Shown one piece after another: positions 1 to 11,862 of a DNA stretch of 64,000 nt (position 1 is the first letter of the stretch; each line of letters begins with the position of its first letter). A program made the position numbers and the translations under genes. The notes below the pieces were generated by a model. That model worked only from the letters and a program-made list of their open reading frames with translations. It did not search any database and was not told where the DNA came from. Where the stretch lies: the NCBI GenBank assembly GCA_964016985.1, contig OZ024827.1, positions 24,076,933-24,140,932 on the forward strand, read 5' to 3'. This DNA comes from Anodontia alba. Taxonomy: Eukaryota > Mollusca > Bivalvia > Lucinida > Lucinidae.

Positions 1-60
1 TATATATATATACTGACACACATACACATATATCTATATATATATACATATATCTATAAT
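1..60. repeat. AT-rich simple repeat
   Basis: Alternating TA and CA dinucleotides run up to the first transposon relic. There is no coding signal. Confidence 0.8.
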
Positions 61-114
61 ACACAATGTAAAAATTTTTGGTACATTCAAAAGTTGTGGC
101 TTTCAGCTTGAGAA

Positions 115-474
115 CATAAGTGTGAGGTTGTTAAGTCTTTTTTGGCTTCTGAAAATGTGAAAGTTTTAAACCATCGACCTTACTCACCTGACCTGAGTCC
201 CTGTGACTTCTTTTTATTTCCAAAGCTTAAGAAAATGCTTTCTGGAAATAAGTATACGTCTAGAAGTTCTCTTGGCAGCGCTAGTTATCAGTGTCTCCAA
301 CAAATACCAAAAGAGGACTATTTATCTGCTTTTCGCGACTGGGTAAAAAGGTTACAAAAATGTGTTTCAGTAAAGGGGGAATACTTTGAAGGTTTGTAAT
401 AAAAATATGTTTGATAAAACGTAGCACTGAAGTAATCCGAACCCAGTGACAAAACTTTTTGCAGGACCCTCGTA
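115..474 (+). mobile_element. mariner-type transposase 3' relic with right TIR
   Basis: The segment carries the C-terminal end of a mariner-family DDE transposase. From about 142 the frame reads through a PYSPDLSPCDFFLFP motif, which holds the third catalytic acidic residue of the DD34D group, and continues to a stop at 397-399. The right terminal repeat follows and ends in CCTCGTA at 474. The 5' half of the gene and the left terminal repeat are missing. A second, closely similar relic sits at 61240-61866, so both derive from one family. Here the reading frame near the C terminus is open where the other copy has a stop. Confidence 0.85.
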
Positions 475-558
475 CTACCATGTTTGTATTTATATGTGTC
501 AGCACGTTTAAACAAATGGGACTAGATACATTTGATAGTATTTTCGCCGTTTTAGAAG

Positions 559-865
559 GACGTCACGAAAACATACCTATATAATTCTGACCCCCTTGCA
601 CCCCACTTTTATATAGTAAAAAAGGGTAAGAGAAACTGTAAAACTGAGGTTTACAGGGGTATACATCAATTTTCTTATTTCTGCTCAAAATATAGATTGT
701 GGGTACTCGTTAGAACCGCCCCGGCGAGGTGGTTCTAACAAGTACCCACAATCTATGTTTTTGAGCAGAAATATGAAAAATATAAAAAAAAAATATCTGA
801 TAATTTTCGTTTTTGGTGGTAAAGTTTTCAATATATTTGTATAGGCGTGTTTTCGAAATGGACAA
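559..865. repeat. hpA variant foldback, long form
   Basis: A palindrome has arms reading GATTGTGGGTACTCGTTAGA and their reverse complement around a CCGGCGAGG loop at about 718-728. Outer sequence with CGAAAACA and TATAATT near each end resembles the outer sequence of the copy at 3208-3490 in opposite orientation. It is non-coding. Confidence 0.75.
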
Positions 866-2663
866 TTTTATGACACCCTGATTGCCTTCCTCTGCACCAA
901 AGCCCTTCTGAAAAGGAGTCTACTCTGAAAAGATAAAGTTTAGGGGAGGAATTCTTTCCTTTTAGAGTAGACGCCTTTTAGAAGGTAGTACAAAAACAAT
1001 ACATTTTTATTGACATAATTTAAAAGGGCAACTTCTATACATTTTATTTAACTGCACTGCAGCTGATGCTAAGTGCCGTGTGGCTGCCATAAAAAGTCTC
1101 CCCATACTTCATCACAGTGCTGTTTTCATTTTTATTATATACAAAGTAATGAAATATAGAGAATTATTTATGAAATAAAATGCATATTTCGAAAAAGTTA
1201 TATTTTCACTAGTGAAAATATAAAACTTATATTTTCACTCCTCTGAGCAGTGAAAAATATAAGATCTGGAACTACTTTTTTTCTCATTTACTTTAATGGT
1301 CAAAGGGAAGCATGTTCAATACCTAATTTCATGTTCAATACCTAAAATGTTTCTTGTTTTATTAAATTGAATTAAATACAGTTGATTTTATTGCTGATAT
1401 CCCTTAAAAAGACGCTTCTGGCTGAAATATTTCGGGGACTATTTTCTTTCGGAAGTAGGTTTCCCGCTGTTATGCGGTTCCAATATGTCACCGCCAAGGG
1501 ACAAAACTGCGTGTCAGACTTCCCCTTGCAAATGCAAGATTTTCATCTCTTCTATCGAAAGTGATGTATATAATAAGAAGAAAATTCAAATGTTTGTCGT
1601 GAATATGACTTTTATTTCATCTCGTGAAGTGAAAAAATGTATATTTCTTTCGTGCCTTCGGCACTCATGAAATATACATTTTTTCCCTTCACTCGATGAA
1701 ATAAAAGTCCTTTTCACTCCAAACATTTGAATATCCTCTGTTTATTTTCCTTTGGATCGTTGAACCCATTCTGGTATTTTAAGCCGGTGCTAGGGTGCGG
1801 TGTGGGTGGGTGCGCAGGCGCGTAGCCAAGCGGAAGCTATGAAGCCCGGACTTCAACATAAATTTGACAATTTAACATTTATTTTTACCACAACCCTGTT
1901 CAGATGACTTCAAATGGGCCATGCCACACCATTTCCTACATGTCTGCTAAGCAATGACTCGGATCAGCCTGTGCAAATGCGCAGGCTGATCAGAGTGATT
2001 GTTTTGCGCTAATTAGCCAAACATCCAGCCCTTTCGAAACTTCTTACAAATGATGCGATTCATTTTGTCTGAATCTAATAAAACTTAAACATGTGGCACA
2101 AAAATCTATATAGAGCAGTAAGAAGAAGTTCGATTTTCTGTATTTATATGTACACTCTTGTTTTCAATTTTATGTTAAATGTATTACTCATGTTTCACAC
2201 ATCTAATTGAGTAGTAGATCTACGGCATCTAAGTAACATCTTGATGATCCATTAGGAGAAGAACTATATAAGCATATTTGCTTACGTTCCAATCCTGTTC
2301 ACATTTATATTATCACATGTTTGTTATATGCTGTACAAAGAGATTTGAAATAAATATGTTTAAACCAAACATCCAGGCTTTCTTTAGACGAACGCTGGGC
2401 GCACATGCAATCTTGTAGGAAATGCTGTGCCGCGGCTGAAATTTCAGAGATTCTATTAGCAGGCCTCATCTTCATAATGTTCCTGGCTACTACACTCTTG
2501 TGCATATGCATCCCTGCAAACTGCACATTGTCATATGAAACCGAGACTCCAATTTTCGTCCCTATATGTTTTCGGTGTTGCCAAGAGCAACCTTTGTAGA
2601 TTTTATTCGACTTCAAATCAGCTGGTGTTAAGGACCATGTGGCGACCGTAAAAAGCCTCCGCG
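866..2663. other. non-coding stretch with small palindromes
   Basis: I see no credible gene here. It holds a short foldback around TTATATTTTCACT at about 1195-1262, a longer hairpin at 1588-1733, and a GCGCAGGCTGATCAG core fragment near 1975-1995. A reverse fragment around 2395-2425 (GCACATGCAATCTTGTAGGA) recurs near 62137. ORFs on both strands are short and look random. Confidence 0.6.
1588..1733. repeat. perfect-arm hairpin
   Basis: ATTCAAATGTTTG at the left pairs with CAAACATTTGAAT at the right. The inner arms TTTTATTTCATC and GATGAAATAAAA also pair, around a GTGCCTTCGGCAC loop. It is a foldback element or part of one, with arms over 60 bp. Confidence 0.75.
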
Positions 2664-2986
2664 TACAGTCGAACTTCAATGGCTCGAACATATTTGGGAC
2701 CATGGAAATTTGTTTGAGATATGGGTAGTTCGAGCCACTGAGGGTCAATCATAGCGCCATGACGAAAATTTAGGGAAGTCTTTTCGATTTTCTACACATT
2801 AATTGTATGTTGAATGTACTCATTAGAATCGCCTCGATTTCCAATGAGTACACACAACATACAATTTCATGATGAAATAAGAAGATTTCCCTAAATACTT
2901 GTTTTCTTGAGCTATCGGAAGAATTTCGAGGGACTTAAATACGAGTTCGAATTTGTTATCGAATTAGCTATTGAGGTTCGACTGTA
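2664..2986. mobile_element. TA-flanked MITE, TACAGTCGAAC ends
   Basis: The left end TACAGTCGAACTTC is the inverse of the right end GGTTCGACTGTA. TA borders and this terminal sequence are typical of mariner/Tc1-type MITEs. Inside, at about 2797-2880, is an hpA-like hairpin (TGTACTCATTAGAATCG arm), probably a nested insertion. There is no transposase. Confidence 0.75.
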
Positions 2987-3207
2987 CTTCATTATAGTGC
3001 AGTTTTATTATAATTATTATTATTATTATTTTCTTGGAATCATTTGCCATTCTGATATCTTGGAACATTGTGCTCCGCTTAAGCCAATGCTGGAGTGGGG
3101 AGTTGGGGTTATATGAAGCCCTGTAAACTACATTACTGTTATATGAAGAGTCTCGACAGAGTGTCGTTCTTTTATGTGTTCGTTGATTCCATGGACACCC
3201 TTTATAG

Positions 3208-3490
3208 GTCATTACGAAAACACGCCTATTCAACTATATAGAAAATTTCACCTCCAAAAACTGAAAATTTTCTGATAAAAATTCTGATATTTTTCATATT
3301 TCTGCTCAAAACTTAGATTGTGGGTACTCGTTAGAACCGCCTCGACGAGGCGGTTCTAACAAGTACCCACAATCTATGTTTTGAGCAAAAATAATAAAAA
3401 TAATGTTTACCCATGTAAACCCCAGTTTTACTACATAAAAGTGAGGTTTGTGGGTCAAAATTATATAGATATGTTTTCGTGGTGTTTGTT
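3208..3490. repeat. hpA variant foldback, long form
   Basis: This is the same element type as 559-865, lying in the other orientation. Arms GATTGTGGGTACTCGTTAGA pair across a CCTCGACGAGG loop near 3340-3352. The outer arms hold ACGAAAACACGCCTAT and its relatives. Non-coding. Confidence 0.75.
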
Positions 3491-4080
3491 TGCCTCCCCT
3501 GAAAGTGTATATATTCCCCTTAACTTCTTGCCGCACTCGGCCTAAAACGTTGACGTCCATTTATCTAGCTGCTGGTGTATCTAAATTGTGCTAGCTGAAT
3601 GGCAAATAGTGCAGACCATGATGAAAATGTTCTTTTAGGATCCGTCTATCTGAAATTTTAAAGGGAACTAATACACTTCCAAAGAAGGTAACTGGGTCAA
3701 AATTATTTTGCCTCCATTCAGTAAAGGGATGTCCTTTCTTAAAAGGACAGAAATTGTTCCCATTGGTTGCAAATTATTTCCTTTTAAAGTAGACACCTTT
3801 CCAAGAGGGGTTTGGTGTGCATGAAAACAAACAGGAAGTCACAAACATTGTCTCCCTTGTCCAAAATGGCGGAAAATCTACCAAGTGCATCTAGCAACCT
3901 TAAGATAAATTGCACTCCCCAACCAAGTCCATGAAACTGCGCGAGATCACCAAATATTGGCGCAAATTCCGCGATCGCGCACCCTAGAGTCATCTCTGAA
4001 AATGTGTAGCCCGAGCCGGGGTTCTACAAATCACAGAAAAGGACAGAAAAAGGGACTATCGGGTGCTGTTTATGTGTGGC

Positions 4081-4105
4081 TTTTTTTTTTTTTTTTTTTT
4101 TTTTT
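4081..4105. repeat. poly-T tract
   Basis: A run of about 25 T follows a GTGTGGC sequence. It may be the tail of an inverted retroposon, but no body can be recognised. Confidence 0.7.
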
Positions 4106-4149
4106 AATTTCATTGATAGGCGATTGGTCCTAATGTACATGGTCACCTA

Positions 4150-4860
4150 TGACATTGTTGCCATACCACGAACACGTGTACTGACCCTCGTTCGGTGCCA
4201 GTTCTTCTGTTGGATGAACACTTTTACTAACCGTTAGTCTGTTAGATGAACGCGTGTACTGACCCTCGTACTGTGCCAGTTCTTCTTTCGGATGAACACA
4301 ATTATAAAATCACTGACAAACATCCTGTACGATAATTGCTTTTGTGTGAACACTTGTACTGATCCTCGCACTGTGCCAGTTCTTCTGTTGGCTGAACACA
4401 ATCAATGACAAACGCCATTGCACAAGAACTGCTGTTGGATGAACACTTGTACTGATCAGCCTACTGTTCCAGAACTTCTGTTGGATGAACGCAGACACTG
4501 ACCAGCCTTCTGTACCAGTATTGGTTCGGATGATCACTCCTACTGATCAGGTCTTCCGTTGGATGAACAACTATACTGACAAGCGTCCTTTTCCAGAATT
4601 ACTCGTACTGTTGGAGGAACACTAGACTGGCTCCAGTCTCCAGTGACTTAATATTTTTCTCATAATCCTGTTTGATAATCCACTAAAATAAAACCAAAAA
4701 AAACTATCATGACTATAAAGGCTGGTCACTAGTGACCAGCCTTTACAGTCATGATGTTACTTTGGTTTTATTTTAGTGGATTATAAAATAGATTATAAGA
4801 AAAATATTTTTTCACTAGAGACTAGAGCCAGTCTAGAGGAACACTTGTAATGGTCAGTGC
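4150..4860. repeat. degenerate tandem array, GTTGGATGAACAC words
   Basis: About eight diverged units of roughly 50-70 bp carry the words TTGGATGAACAC, TGTACTGACC and GTGCCAGTTCTTCTG. Unit lengths vary, so this is an old minisatellite or a repeat-filled element. The G9 foldback at 4623-4835 has inserted in its last units. Confidence 0.7.
4623..4835. mobile_element. G9 foldback MITE with 9-bp target duplication
   Basis: The element is nearly one long palindrome, from TAGACTGGCTCCAGTCTCCA to its inverse ending CCAGTCTA. It is flanked by identical 9-bp copies of GAGGAACAC at 4614-4622 and 4836-4844. Nine-base duplications and long inverted repeats fit Mutator-like elements. The sister copy at 26154-26378 also has a perfect 9-bp duplication. 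No coding capacity. Confidence 0.88.
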
Positions 4861-5365
4861 AGTGTGCTAGTTTTAACATTTGGCAAGCCCATTGGCTAGA
4901 TCTTATCGGTGTCAGTCTGTCATTCCTAACGGTTCAAGAGTTACGGACATTTTCACTAATTGACCACTGCCGGACGGACTCACAAGTCGATCATAGCCCG
5001 ATTACGGTCGATCGACTTTTCTGTGAGTCGTAAGTACCTCCCTTTTCTCTGAGAAATAGAAATAACATATAATGTATGACGATAAATTTTCATAATCACA
5101 TCTTCAATTTTTCTCTGGAATGACATTGACAATGAATCAAGAGCCAGGGGGACTTTGTCTACATTTAAGGCACATATATAAAGAATTTTAACTTCTAATT
5201 AAGGATAGTGCCTAGCCATTGTTTATATGGGCCGCGCCAAAGGAAACTTGTTTTCAGGCATATGCGAACAGCGAAGGCCCAGATCAGCATGCGCATCTGC
5301 ACAGTCTGATCAGGGCCTTAATTGTCCGCTTATAGAACGATTAGATACTGTAGAGCATAACGAAG

Positions 5366-5723
5366 TACAGTCGACTCTCGTTATCTCGAATTTCAAGGGA
5401 CTCACTGAAACATTTCGAGATATCCGTACCTCGACATATCAGAATTGAGAGAGTGAGGAAAACAATAAATTGAACAACCACATTAGCAGTATAGGGAGGT
5501 ATACTATTCACATTTAACAAATGAATACGTAATTTGACTCCTGAAGTTAGAAATATATAAAGTAATGTGGAAAAGAGGAGAAATTAGGAGCAACTTCTCC
5601 TCTTTTCCACATTATTTTGTTACCTGTTTTCATAGTTTCATGTTAAAACAGGGACCAGATTTTCATTTCGAGATAAGCGGTAATTCGAAATAAGCGAGTT
5701 CGGGATAACGAGGTTTGACTGTA
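5366..5723. mobile_element. TA-flanked MITE, TACAGTCGACTCTCG ends
   Basis: The left end TACAGTCGACTCTCGTTATC and right end GATAACGAGGTTTGACTGTA are imperfect inverted repeats of mariner-MITE type with TA borders. An inner hairpin with GTGGAAAAGAGGAGAA arms lies at about 5568-5616. Non-coding. Confidence 0.8.
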
Positions 5724-5760
5724 CATGTATCTCGGGGGGTAACTTCCTATATATGGCATA

Positions 5761-6135
5761 GTACGAATGTGCGTGCCGAATAGCCCCCTTTTTCAGCGCT
5801 GCCAGGTATATGATTGGCCCCCTTTTTTCAATAAAAAGTATATGAATGTCCCGATTTTTCTGGATTCCTATGTGAAAGGCCGCATTTTTCTGACATCCTG
5901 GTATATGCACATATTTTTCGCTCAGAGATTTTTCGAGGCTGCTTATCCTCTTGGTATTACATGAATTGACTGTGATATTTGTATAATAACCAGTAAAAAT
6001 GGGTTTAAAAAATCAAAGGGCAGTATATGAATAGGTCAACATTTTGGATAATCAAGTATATGAATGGGTCCGTTTTTTCGAAGGCCATGTATATGAATGG
6101 GGTAGGTTTTGAAATACTGGCTCGCACACCCGTAC
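5761..6135. mobile_element. TIR element filled with GTATATGAATG words
   Basis: The left terminus GTACGAATGTGCGTGCC and right terminus (inverse of GTACGGGTGTGCGAGCC) form imperfect TIRs. The interior repeats a degenerate same-strand word, roughly GTATATGAATGGNCC followed by TTTTTTC, at least five times. It contains no plausible gene; the ORFs in it are low-complexity. Confidence 0.6.
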
Positions 6136-7236
6136 CAAAATTACCCCTGTTACCCCCCACCGCCCCCCCACCCCCCCCCCCCCCCACCCCCGAGACATGT
6201 ATAGCAAAATTCCTTATCAGATTATATGTCTCCACTGGCCGATCTTGACCTTTATTGTTTGCATTTACTCCGGAGACCTTTTCTCATGTCCAGCTCATGT
6301 GGTAAATAAATATTTAAAGGTTGGTAACTGAGCTACACTCGATATGGAGCTCACTTGATACCAGAATTTTATTCCAAACTGAATTTTCCCAGACATGGTT
6401 TAAACAGTGAGTTTAAATATTCCGATATAGAGACCGTTGTTTAAACAATATTTATTTGAATAATTTTCACACAATTTAAAGACATCGTGAAGTTGAACAC
6501 AAAGTGGAGATTTGTACGAAATTTGTTTTAGGAAATATTAAGTTAGAAAAGGCATACTGATTCTGAAATGATTTCATAAATATGTATGCTCTCAATGACT
6601 TTCTTGAAGAATCTATGTACAAACTTAGTGTCACATAAAAGCTATATTTTATAATGAAAATAAATAATTAAATAAATAAATAAAATAAAAAAGAGAAAAG
6701 AAAAAAAAAAAAAAAAAAAAAAAAAAAAGAAAGAAAGAAAACGTAATAATGTGAATATACTACAAATGCATCATATATACCACTATGGTAATGTAAAAAA
6801 AACAAAAACAAAAAAAAACAAAAAAAAAAACAACATGAATATGTAAACAATTTATGTGGCTTACTACAGAACTTTTAAAGCTTTTTTTAATACATCATAA
6901 CACTAACGATAATGTAATTAGCGCCATCATCTTGTTATCAGCTCCCTTGACACCTATCTCGAATACGTAGCTGGTAAGTAAACTGTCTACTTAACACTGT
7001 CCATTTTGTGGAGAAGTCGAGGCATTTACCTTTTGTTTGAAAATAATAATTTTCAGGAAAAGTTAAAAAAAAAAAAAAAAAGGTTTTATCAAAACAAGGA
7101 TTGTATACTTATTTCTGATCAGGAGTAAGCGGCCTTGCTAGTCGTTAGATAGCTAGCTTAATTTCTTTTCTTCATTTAACACATTCAGTCAGATGATTTC
7201 TGCTATGAGTCTCAAAGTGGGTTCGAGTTGATCAAA
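6136..7236. other. non-coding, low-complexity tracts
   Basis: The stretch holds a C-rich tract at 6158-6190, A-rich tracts at 6660-6745 and 6795-6835, and poly-A at 7068-7080. I see no gene and no recognisable transposon body. Confidence 0.65.
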
Positions 7237-7453
7237 TTACCGTACTTACTCTTCGTATTCGGAAAGACAGACCTGATCAAACATTGTAGATCCAGATCAG
7301 ATGCCTCAGAACGCGGTGTCTGATTAGGGTTTACACTGTTTGCCACTCATCTGACAATTTCAGACACATTTATATGTAGTAAATTGGACTTATGTAGGTT
7401 ATGAATGTGTGCAAAATTGCTGGATGAGTAAACTGGACTTCAACGGTTGAAGA
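7237..7453. repeat. coreG repeat
   Basis: It begins near TACCGTACTTACTC, passes through the shared core (AGATCCAGATCAGATGCC paired with GTGTCTGATTAGGG, then CACTGTTTGCC), and ends in AATTGGACTT-type sequence. It is the first of more than ten coreG copies in the window. Confidence 0.65.
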
Positions 7454-8700
7454 GAAGTATAAGGTAAAGAATAAAGGGTGTGAAGGTTTAGGGTAAATTT
7501 ATAAGGTAGGCTATCCCAAATCCATTGAAAATGAAATTTTGAGTCAAAGGGGGTTCAGTGAAGGGGTACGGTTGGGGGTGGGGGGATGAACCCTCTACCC
7601 ACCTCGCCTTTGAATCCGCCTACCTTAAAGACACATTTTTTACCTTCCGTTTGGCTAGACCTCCCCCTCCCTCCTCCTCCCCCCCCACCGCGCTCCCTTC
7701 ATGATCACCCCCAATATACAGTCCTGATAACAGAGCGCACATCAAAGGCTTATCTTATCTAAGTGATTATGGAGTCATAATAAGGATGTTAAGTCTCCTT
7801 AGGTGGGGCCCTATAAGGGTTAATTCATAAAATTGAGCAGTATTCAGTATGTTACTTTAGAACCAAATGACTTCATTTGCAAATTTTGCATTTAATTTGT
7901 TGATTTTATTTGTTGATTTGTATTGTATCATTTCATTTTTTTTATTTTATTTTTTTTTATTTTTGATAGTTTTTTTCCTAAATTCAAAAGTGTTGTTTTT
8001 TCTTGCATTGTGAAAAAAGTACAAATGAACTGAAATAGAAATATAAAATTGAAAATATTTATTTATTTATTTTCTAAAGTAAATAAGAACACTGCACAAT
8101 TATTCCATTTCCATTTCAGTAAAACCGTCAATACATTATGGAATATGTCAAAAAGTTCTTAGACAATTTAGAAATGTGTATTTTATGCCATAAAGCTTCT
8201 CTTTTTCAATAAATACATAAATAACTAAATTAAATACTATCTATCTTCCTAATTTTCTGTATTTGATCCAAAGAAACAGATAAAGGGGGCATTTGGTGAT
8301 AAATTAGCATATAGGCCTAGGCATAAATATCTGTATTTCTCCATAAAATATGTTGTGGGTTTCATTAGAACTGCCTGGGAGAGGCAATTCTTATGAATAA
8401 AAATCAGGTATATTTTATTGAATAAACAGAAAATATCATCAAATTATCACCAAATTACCCATCTTATTTGTTTCTCTCTCTTCATCATAAATTTTGTTGA
8501 TATAAAATCTAATTTCCCCTTATCAGGCCCCTACCTGTAAGGGTGGCCAAAGTCACCAAGAATTTCTTATCTTAATCTCCTAGGAGTCATTAGGGTGTTA
8601 TGCAATCCAAAATGTGTCTTTAAGGTATGAGAACATCCTCAGGCGTCCTGGGTAAAATTCTATAGCAAAAGTAACTCGAGTATCAACTTAAACTAATCTT
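7454..8700. other. non-coding with one degraded hpA hairpin
   Basis: C- and T-rich tracts lie at 7660-7690 and 7920-7980. A short hairpin (TTCATTAGAACTGCC and its inverse) at about 8335-8420 is a degraded hpA copy. AGTCTCCTTAGG near 7792 and AATCTCCTAGGAG near 8574 might mark one large decayed element. No gene seen. Confidence 0.5.
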
Positions 8701-8879
8701 TTCCGTATAGGCCCTACATGTATATTTCTAGATTTCGTAACATTTCTAGATCGATTGATTTCTTTAATAATTATTTAAGCATCCAAAACATCCGCCTGTG
8801 TGCATTGCGGCAAATTTGCGATTTAGCCTTTCGTTTTCTGACCGTTAATCCCATTCAGTATGGTTAATCACTTTAAGAG

Positions 8880-9331
8880 GATTAACAGTCGTTATAACAA
8901 CTTTGTGACGTAGCTGATCTTTTTGATCACGTGCGATATGACCGAACCAATTTCCGCTTCAGGTTAATGGGACATTTAACGGTAAAAATTACTGCCCGTG
9001 TGAAACTAGTTCAAGTCGATTCATCATCCGATGTTGATGGACAAATATTTCGGAATAAAATTTCTTTTGTTTATTATGTAACTTATCTCAATATTGATCG
9101 TGTTATGTATGAAATAAAGGCTAAATAAATAACTTTGGTCTCGAACTTTATCTTTCGCGTATTCATAAGGTGCGCGCACTATTTTTTTTACTGTTACAAG
9201 AATGGCGGAGTGTAAAATGGGATTATCAGTGAAACAAAAGTTCATGTGATTAATTAGAAACGCAAGACAATGTAGCCCCTCAGGATAATAAGAAGGATGA
9301 GGGGACTTTCCCTTTGTGATTTCGGTTTGTA
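8880..9331 (+). promoter_or_regulatory. probable PSKH1 promoter and 5' UTR
   Basis: This repeat-free stretch lies directly upstream of the first coding exon. It holds a CACGTG E-box at 8928-8933, a TGACGTA CRE-like site at 8906-8912, and an AATGGCGGAG sequence at 9201-9210 whose ATGGCGG resembles a YY1 or translation-initiator site near animal start sites. No TATA box is convincing. The transcription start cannot be placed from sequence, and an untranslated upstream exon is possible. Confidence 0.4.
9202..9249 (+). CDS. possible upstream ORF, 15 codons
   Basis: ATGGCGGAG opens a 15-codon frame that closes at TGA 9247-9249, 82 bases before the kinase start codon and in a different frame. If transcription starts above 9200, ribosomes would meet this ATG first. 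It could dampen translation of the kinase, or the ATGGCGG may simply be a promoter element. Function is inference. Confidence 0.3.
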   Translation: MAECKMGLSVKQKFM

Positions 9332-9523
9332 ATGGGCTGCTATAGCTCAAAATTGGTGCCCGAATCTCCGCCAAACGGTCATTTGGTTGAAACAGTGTAT
9401 GGGCAAAGACAAACTTCACGAACGGGCCAAAATGCTTACACTAATCCAAATAACAAACATGTACACCAAAGGCCTAAAGGGGCACCCCCGCCAATGGATG
9501 GGCAGCCTAGGACAAACAAGAAG
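9332..9523 (+). CDS. PSKH1: PSKH1 coding exon 1 (N-terminal acylation segment)
   Basis: Sixty-four codons start MGCYSSKLVPESPP. This matches the known PSKH1 N terminus: Gly2 for myristoylation and Cys3 for palmitoylation, which tether the kinase to Golgi and other membranes in vertebrates. The start is secure: an in-frame TGA lies at 9317-9319, and the ATG has G at -3 and G at +4. The rest of the exon is Pro-, Gln- and Asn-rich and looks disordered, as in vertebrate homologues. The exon ends AAG|GTAGGC, a good donor, and joins exon 2 in phase 0 to give NKK followed by VKKYR. The frame continues for 12 more codons into the intron; these are not coding. Confidence 0.9.
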
Positions 9524-9734
9524 GTAGGCCATATACTATATTTTTTAACCCATCTATCCTGATATTCTGGGCCAAATTGATGTGATTGTATGGACTAAAA
9601 TGAAGGATATGTATTCTTATCCCCAATCCCAGTAAAATACATGTCGACATATTTGTTAATCCAGTTCAGCTAGTGTCGTTTAGTATTTATTAATTGATTA
9701 TTTTAGACCAAAACAGGCTCGTATGCAGTATTTT

Positions 9735-10880
9735 GAAAGGGGGTGGGGTGTGAAATTGAGCTATTCTGAAAAGTGGGTTGCAAATGCTAAGAAAATGCTA
9801 ATTTGGGGGACAAAGTTAGGGTGTAAAGTGGGTTTGGGTAAAAAATTGGAAAAGGGAAGTGGGGTGCATTTGCAGCCCCCCCCCCCCCCAACCCCCACCA
9901 ACTCACACAGGGATCTGGCTTCTCTTTTGGTATATATTACAGCCCTGGTGACTGAATGTCATTACAGCCGTGTAGCCTAATGTGGCGCATCTGCCAATGC
10001 TGCTCACTCAAAATATTTTCTCCCAAAAATCTGAAAGTATCATTTTATGGGCGTATGTGATGAACCATATCAAAAGGTACATGACCATTACAATTTGCAT
10101 GGGGAATCAGGAGTTTATTTCAAAATAATGAGGAAAATGTTGCTTTCATTAAAACCAAAGGACCCTTTTCCCTGAACGTGAAATTTAAAAGGTGGTTTTG
10201 TCAGTGTGAACAATGAAAATGGCAGAGATATATTCTAAATTGATCAGTGATCATAGAAATGCATCTTTAATCTAAAAAACATTCTTTATGTCCAAGGCAA
10301 CAGGCAAAATTCTAACAGGTGTGCGACATTGGCAGACATTTTTTTATGACACACAAACAAGAGGGTGATGAAGTTGAGGGATTATTATCTGCTAAATTTG
10401 AAGAAAAATTTAAATGAAAATAAACTTGTTTTATTGATATAATAAATTATTCTTCGTTTTAGTACATTTAAAAATTAAAACTGGTCTAGCGACATTTTTT
10501 AAATTCAGCTCAAATCCTTAGGTGTGCTGAATAGGCCGACAGCATTGTAGATGTATCACTGGTAAAAATTCTGATTCTGACGTATTTAGCCAAATTTCAG
10601 TTTTTGTTTTAGAGAGCTTGTATAAGGTTTAAATGTGCACTAATGGCTACATGCAGATTTTTCTACTGGCCTACTTCTGAAGCAGTTTAAAATCAAGACG
10701 GTTGAGTGGTGCAAAGGTTTGGCATCTGTACAATAATGTTTTGTGACAAAACTAGGCAAGGGTATATCCTCATCTTGTCAGAAACGGTGTTGTCAGTCGA
10801 GGAGACAATTCATGTACCTTGAATGGGACTTCCCACCAGTCTGATATTTCGTTAAATGCAACATTTGGTTTGGGGGATAA
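9735..10880. other. intronic, no gene seen
   Basis: G-rich sequence (GGGGGTGGGGTG, GTGGGTTTGGG) and a C run at 9877-9890 are followed by about 1 kb of AT-rich sequence. I find no repeat family or coding signal in it. Confidence 0.5.
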
Positions 10881-11273
10881 AATAATGTACTACCACCTTT
10901 CATATAATTTGCCACATGTGTCATCATTGCTTGTTTGTTTTATTTGAGTGATTTTGGTTATGTTTTTGTTACGTATGCATTGCTCCAGGTAGGATTTGAG
11001 GGCAAAAGGGTGCTGGGTAGGGCACTTTGTGTGGGTCATACCCGAGTGAGGGCTCCATGTGTCATCTAATGTACCTAAAGTATGAATGCATATTTCAAAA
11101 TATAATCTCATTCCACAATATAAATGCCTCAAACTAGAATAAACATTTTAAACATTGATAAGTTCAAATTTTAGCCTGATTTTCATGAAATTTTCACTAG
11201 GGTTTTGTGTCTGAAAAGCAGAGGGCAGTTTAAGAAGGGTAGACTGGTGGCAGAAAAGGGCAAGAAGGGCCCT

Positions 11274-11462
11274 ACCATAGCTACAGATAAGAGGGGTTAT
11301 CCATATAATATTTTTCTTATTTCTTGACGAATACATATGTTGTGTACTCATTAGAAGTGCCTCACCGAGGCGCTTCTAATGAGTACCCATAACATATGTT
11401 TTTATTGAGAAATAAGAAAGATATCAGCATTTTTTGGATGAAAAAAACGCCTTATCTGTTGC
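11274..11462. repeat. hpA foldback
   Basis: The outer arms are CATAGCTACAGATAAGA and GCCTTATCTG. The inner arms (ACATATGTTGTGTACTCATT and inverse) meet at CCTCACCGAGG. It is the standard hpA layout: ATAAG-type ends, CTTATTTCT, then the palindrome. Confidence 0.8.
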
Positions 11463-11574
11463 AATGCCCTACTCATCCCCCACCCCCAGGAAAACAAAAT
11501 AAAATGCACCCACTAGTTGATCTGAGAAGTTCATGAAGGTCTCTCAAATACTGTTTTCTGGCAAAGGAATTTGC

Positions 11575-11710
11575 ACAAGAACTGGTTAACAGCTAAGAGG
11601 ACTAAGCCTGCTCATGAAAAGTGTGGTTAGATAAACTGACCACGCTTGACATGACCCTAATGGGTTGACTGGGCCATAAAACCTCAACTCTAACAAACAA
11701 AAAAGCTCAG
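11575..11710 (+). mobile_element. S2 SINE 3' part
   Basis: The sequence GAACTGGTTAACAGC, GTGTGGTTAG, AACTGACCACGC, GGGTTGACTGGGCC and an ACAAACAAAAAA tail matches the 3' half of the S2 family seen at 29360 and 41465. The tRNA-like head is missing. Confidence 0.7.
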
Positions 11711-11862
11711 ATATTGGTCTACAGAGTTTTCAGATGAAACTATGGAAGGACAGTCCTTCTTAATCCTTTCATCCCTAATTTCTGAAAGGGACTCTGCCAT
11801 CTCTGGAATTGAGACACATCCATGGTTGCAGATAGAGGTATCAGCCAAAAGTCAATAACAAA

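Noticed and set aside
2305..2748. 147-codon minus-strand ORF
   Set aside because: It runs from unique AT-rich sequence through a repeat fragment into a MITE end; no domain and no splice or promoter support.
9024..9419. 131-codon minus-strand ORF over the PSKH1 promoter and exon 1
   Set aside because: It is the shadow of exon 1 and its 5' UTR; its composition is not protein-like and no family is recognised.
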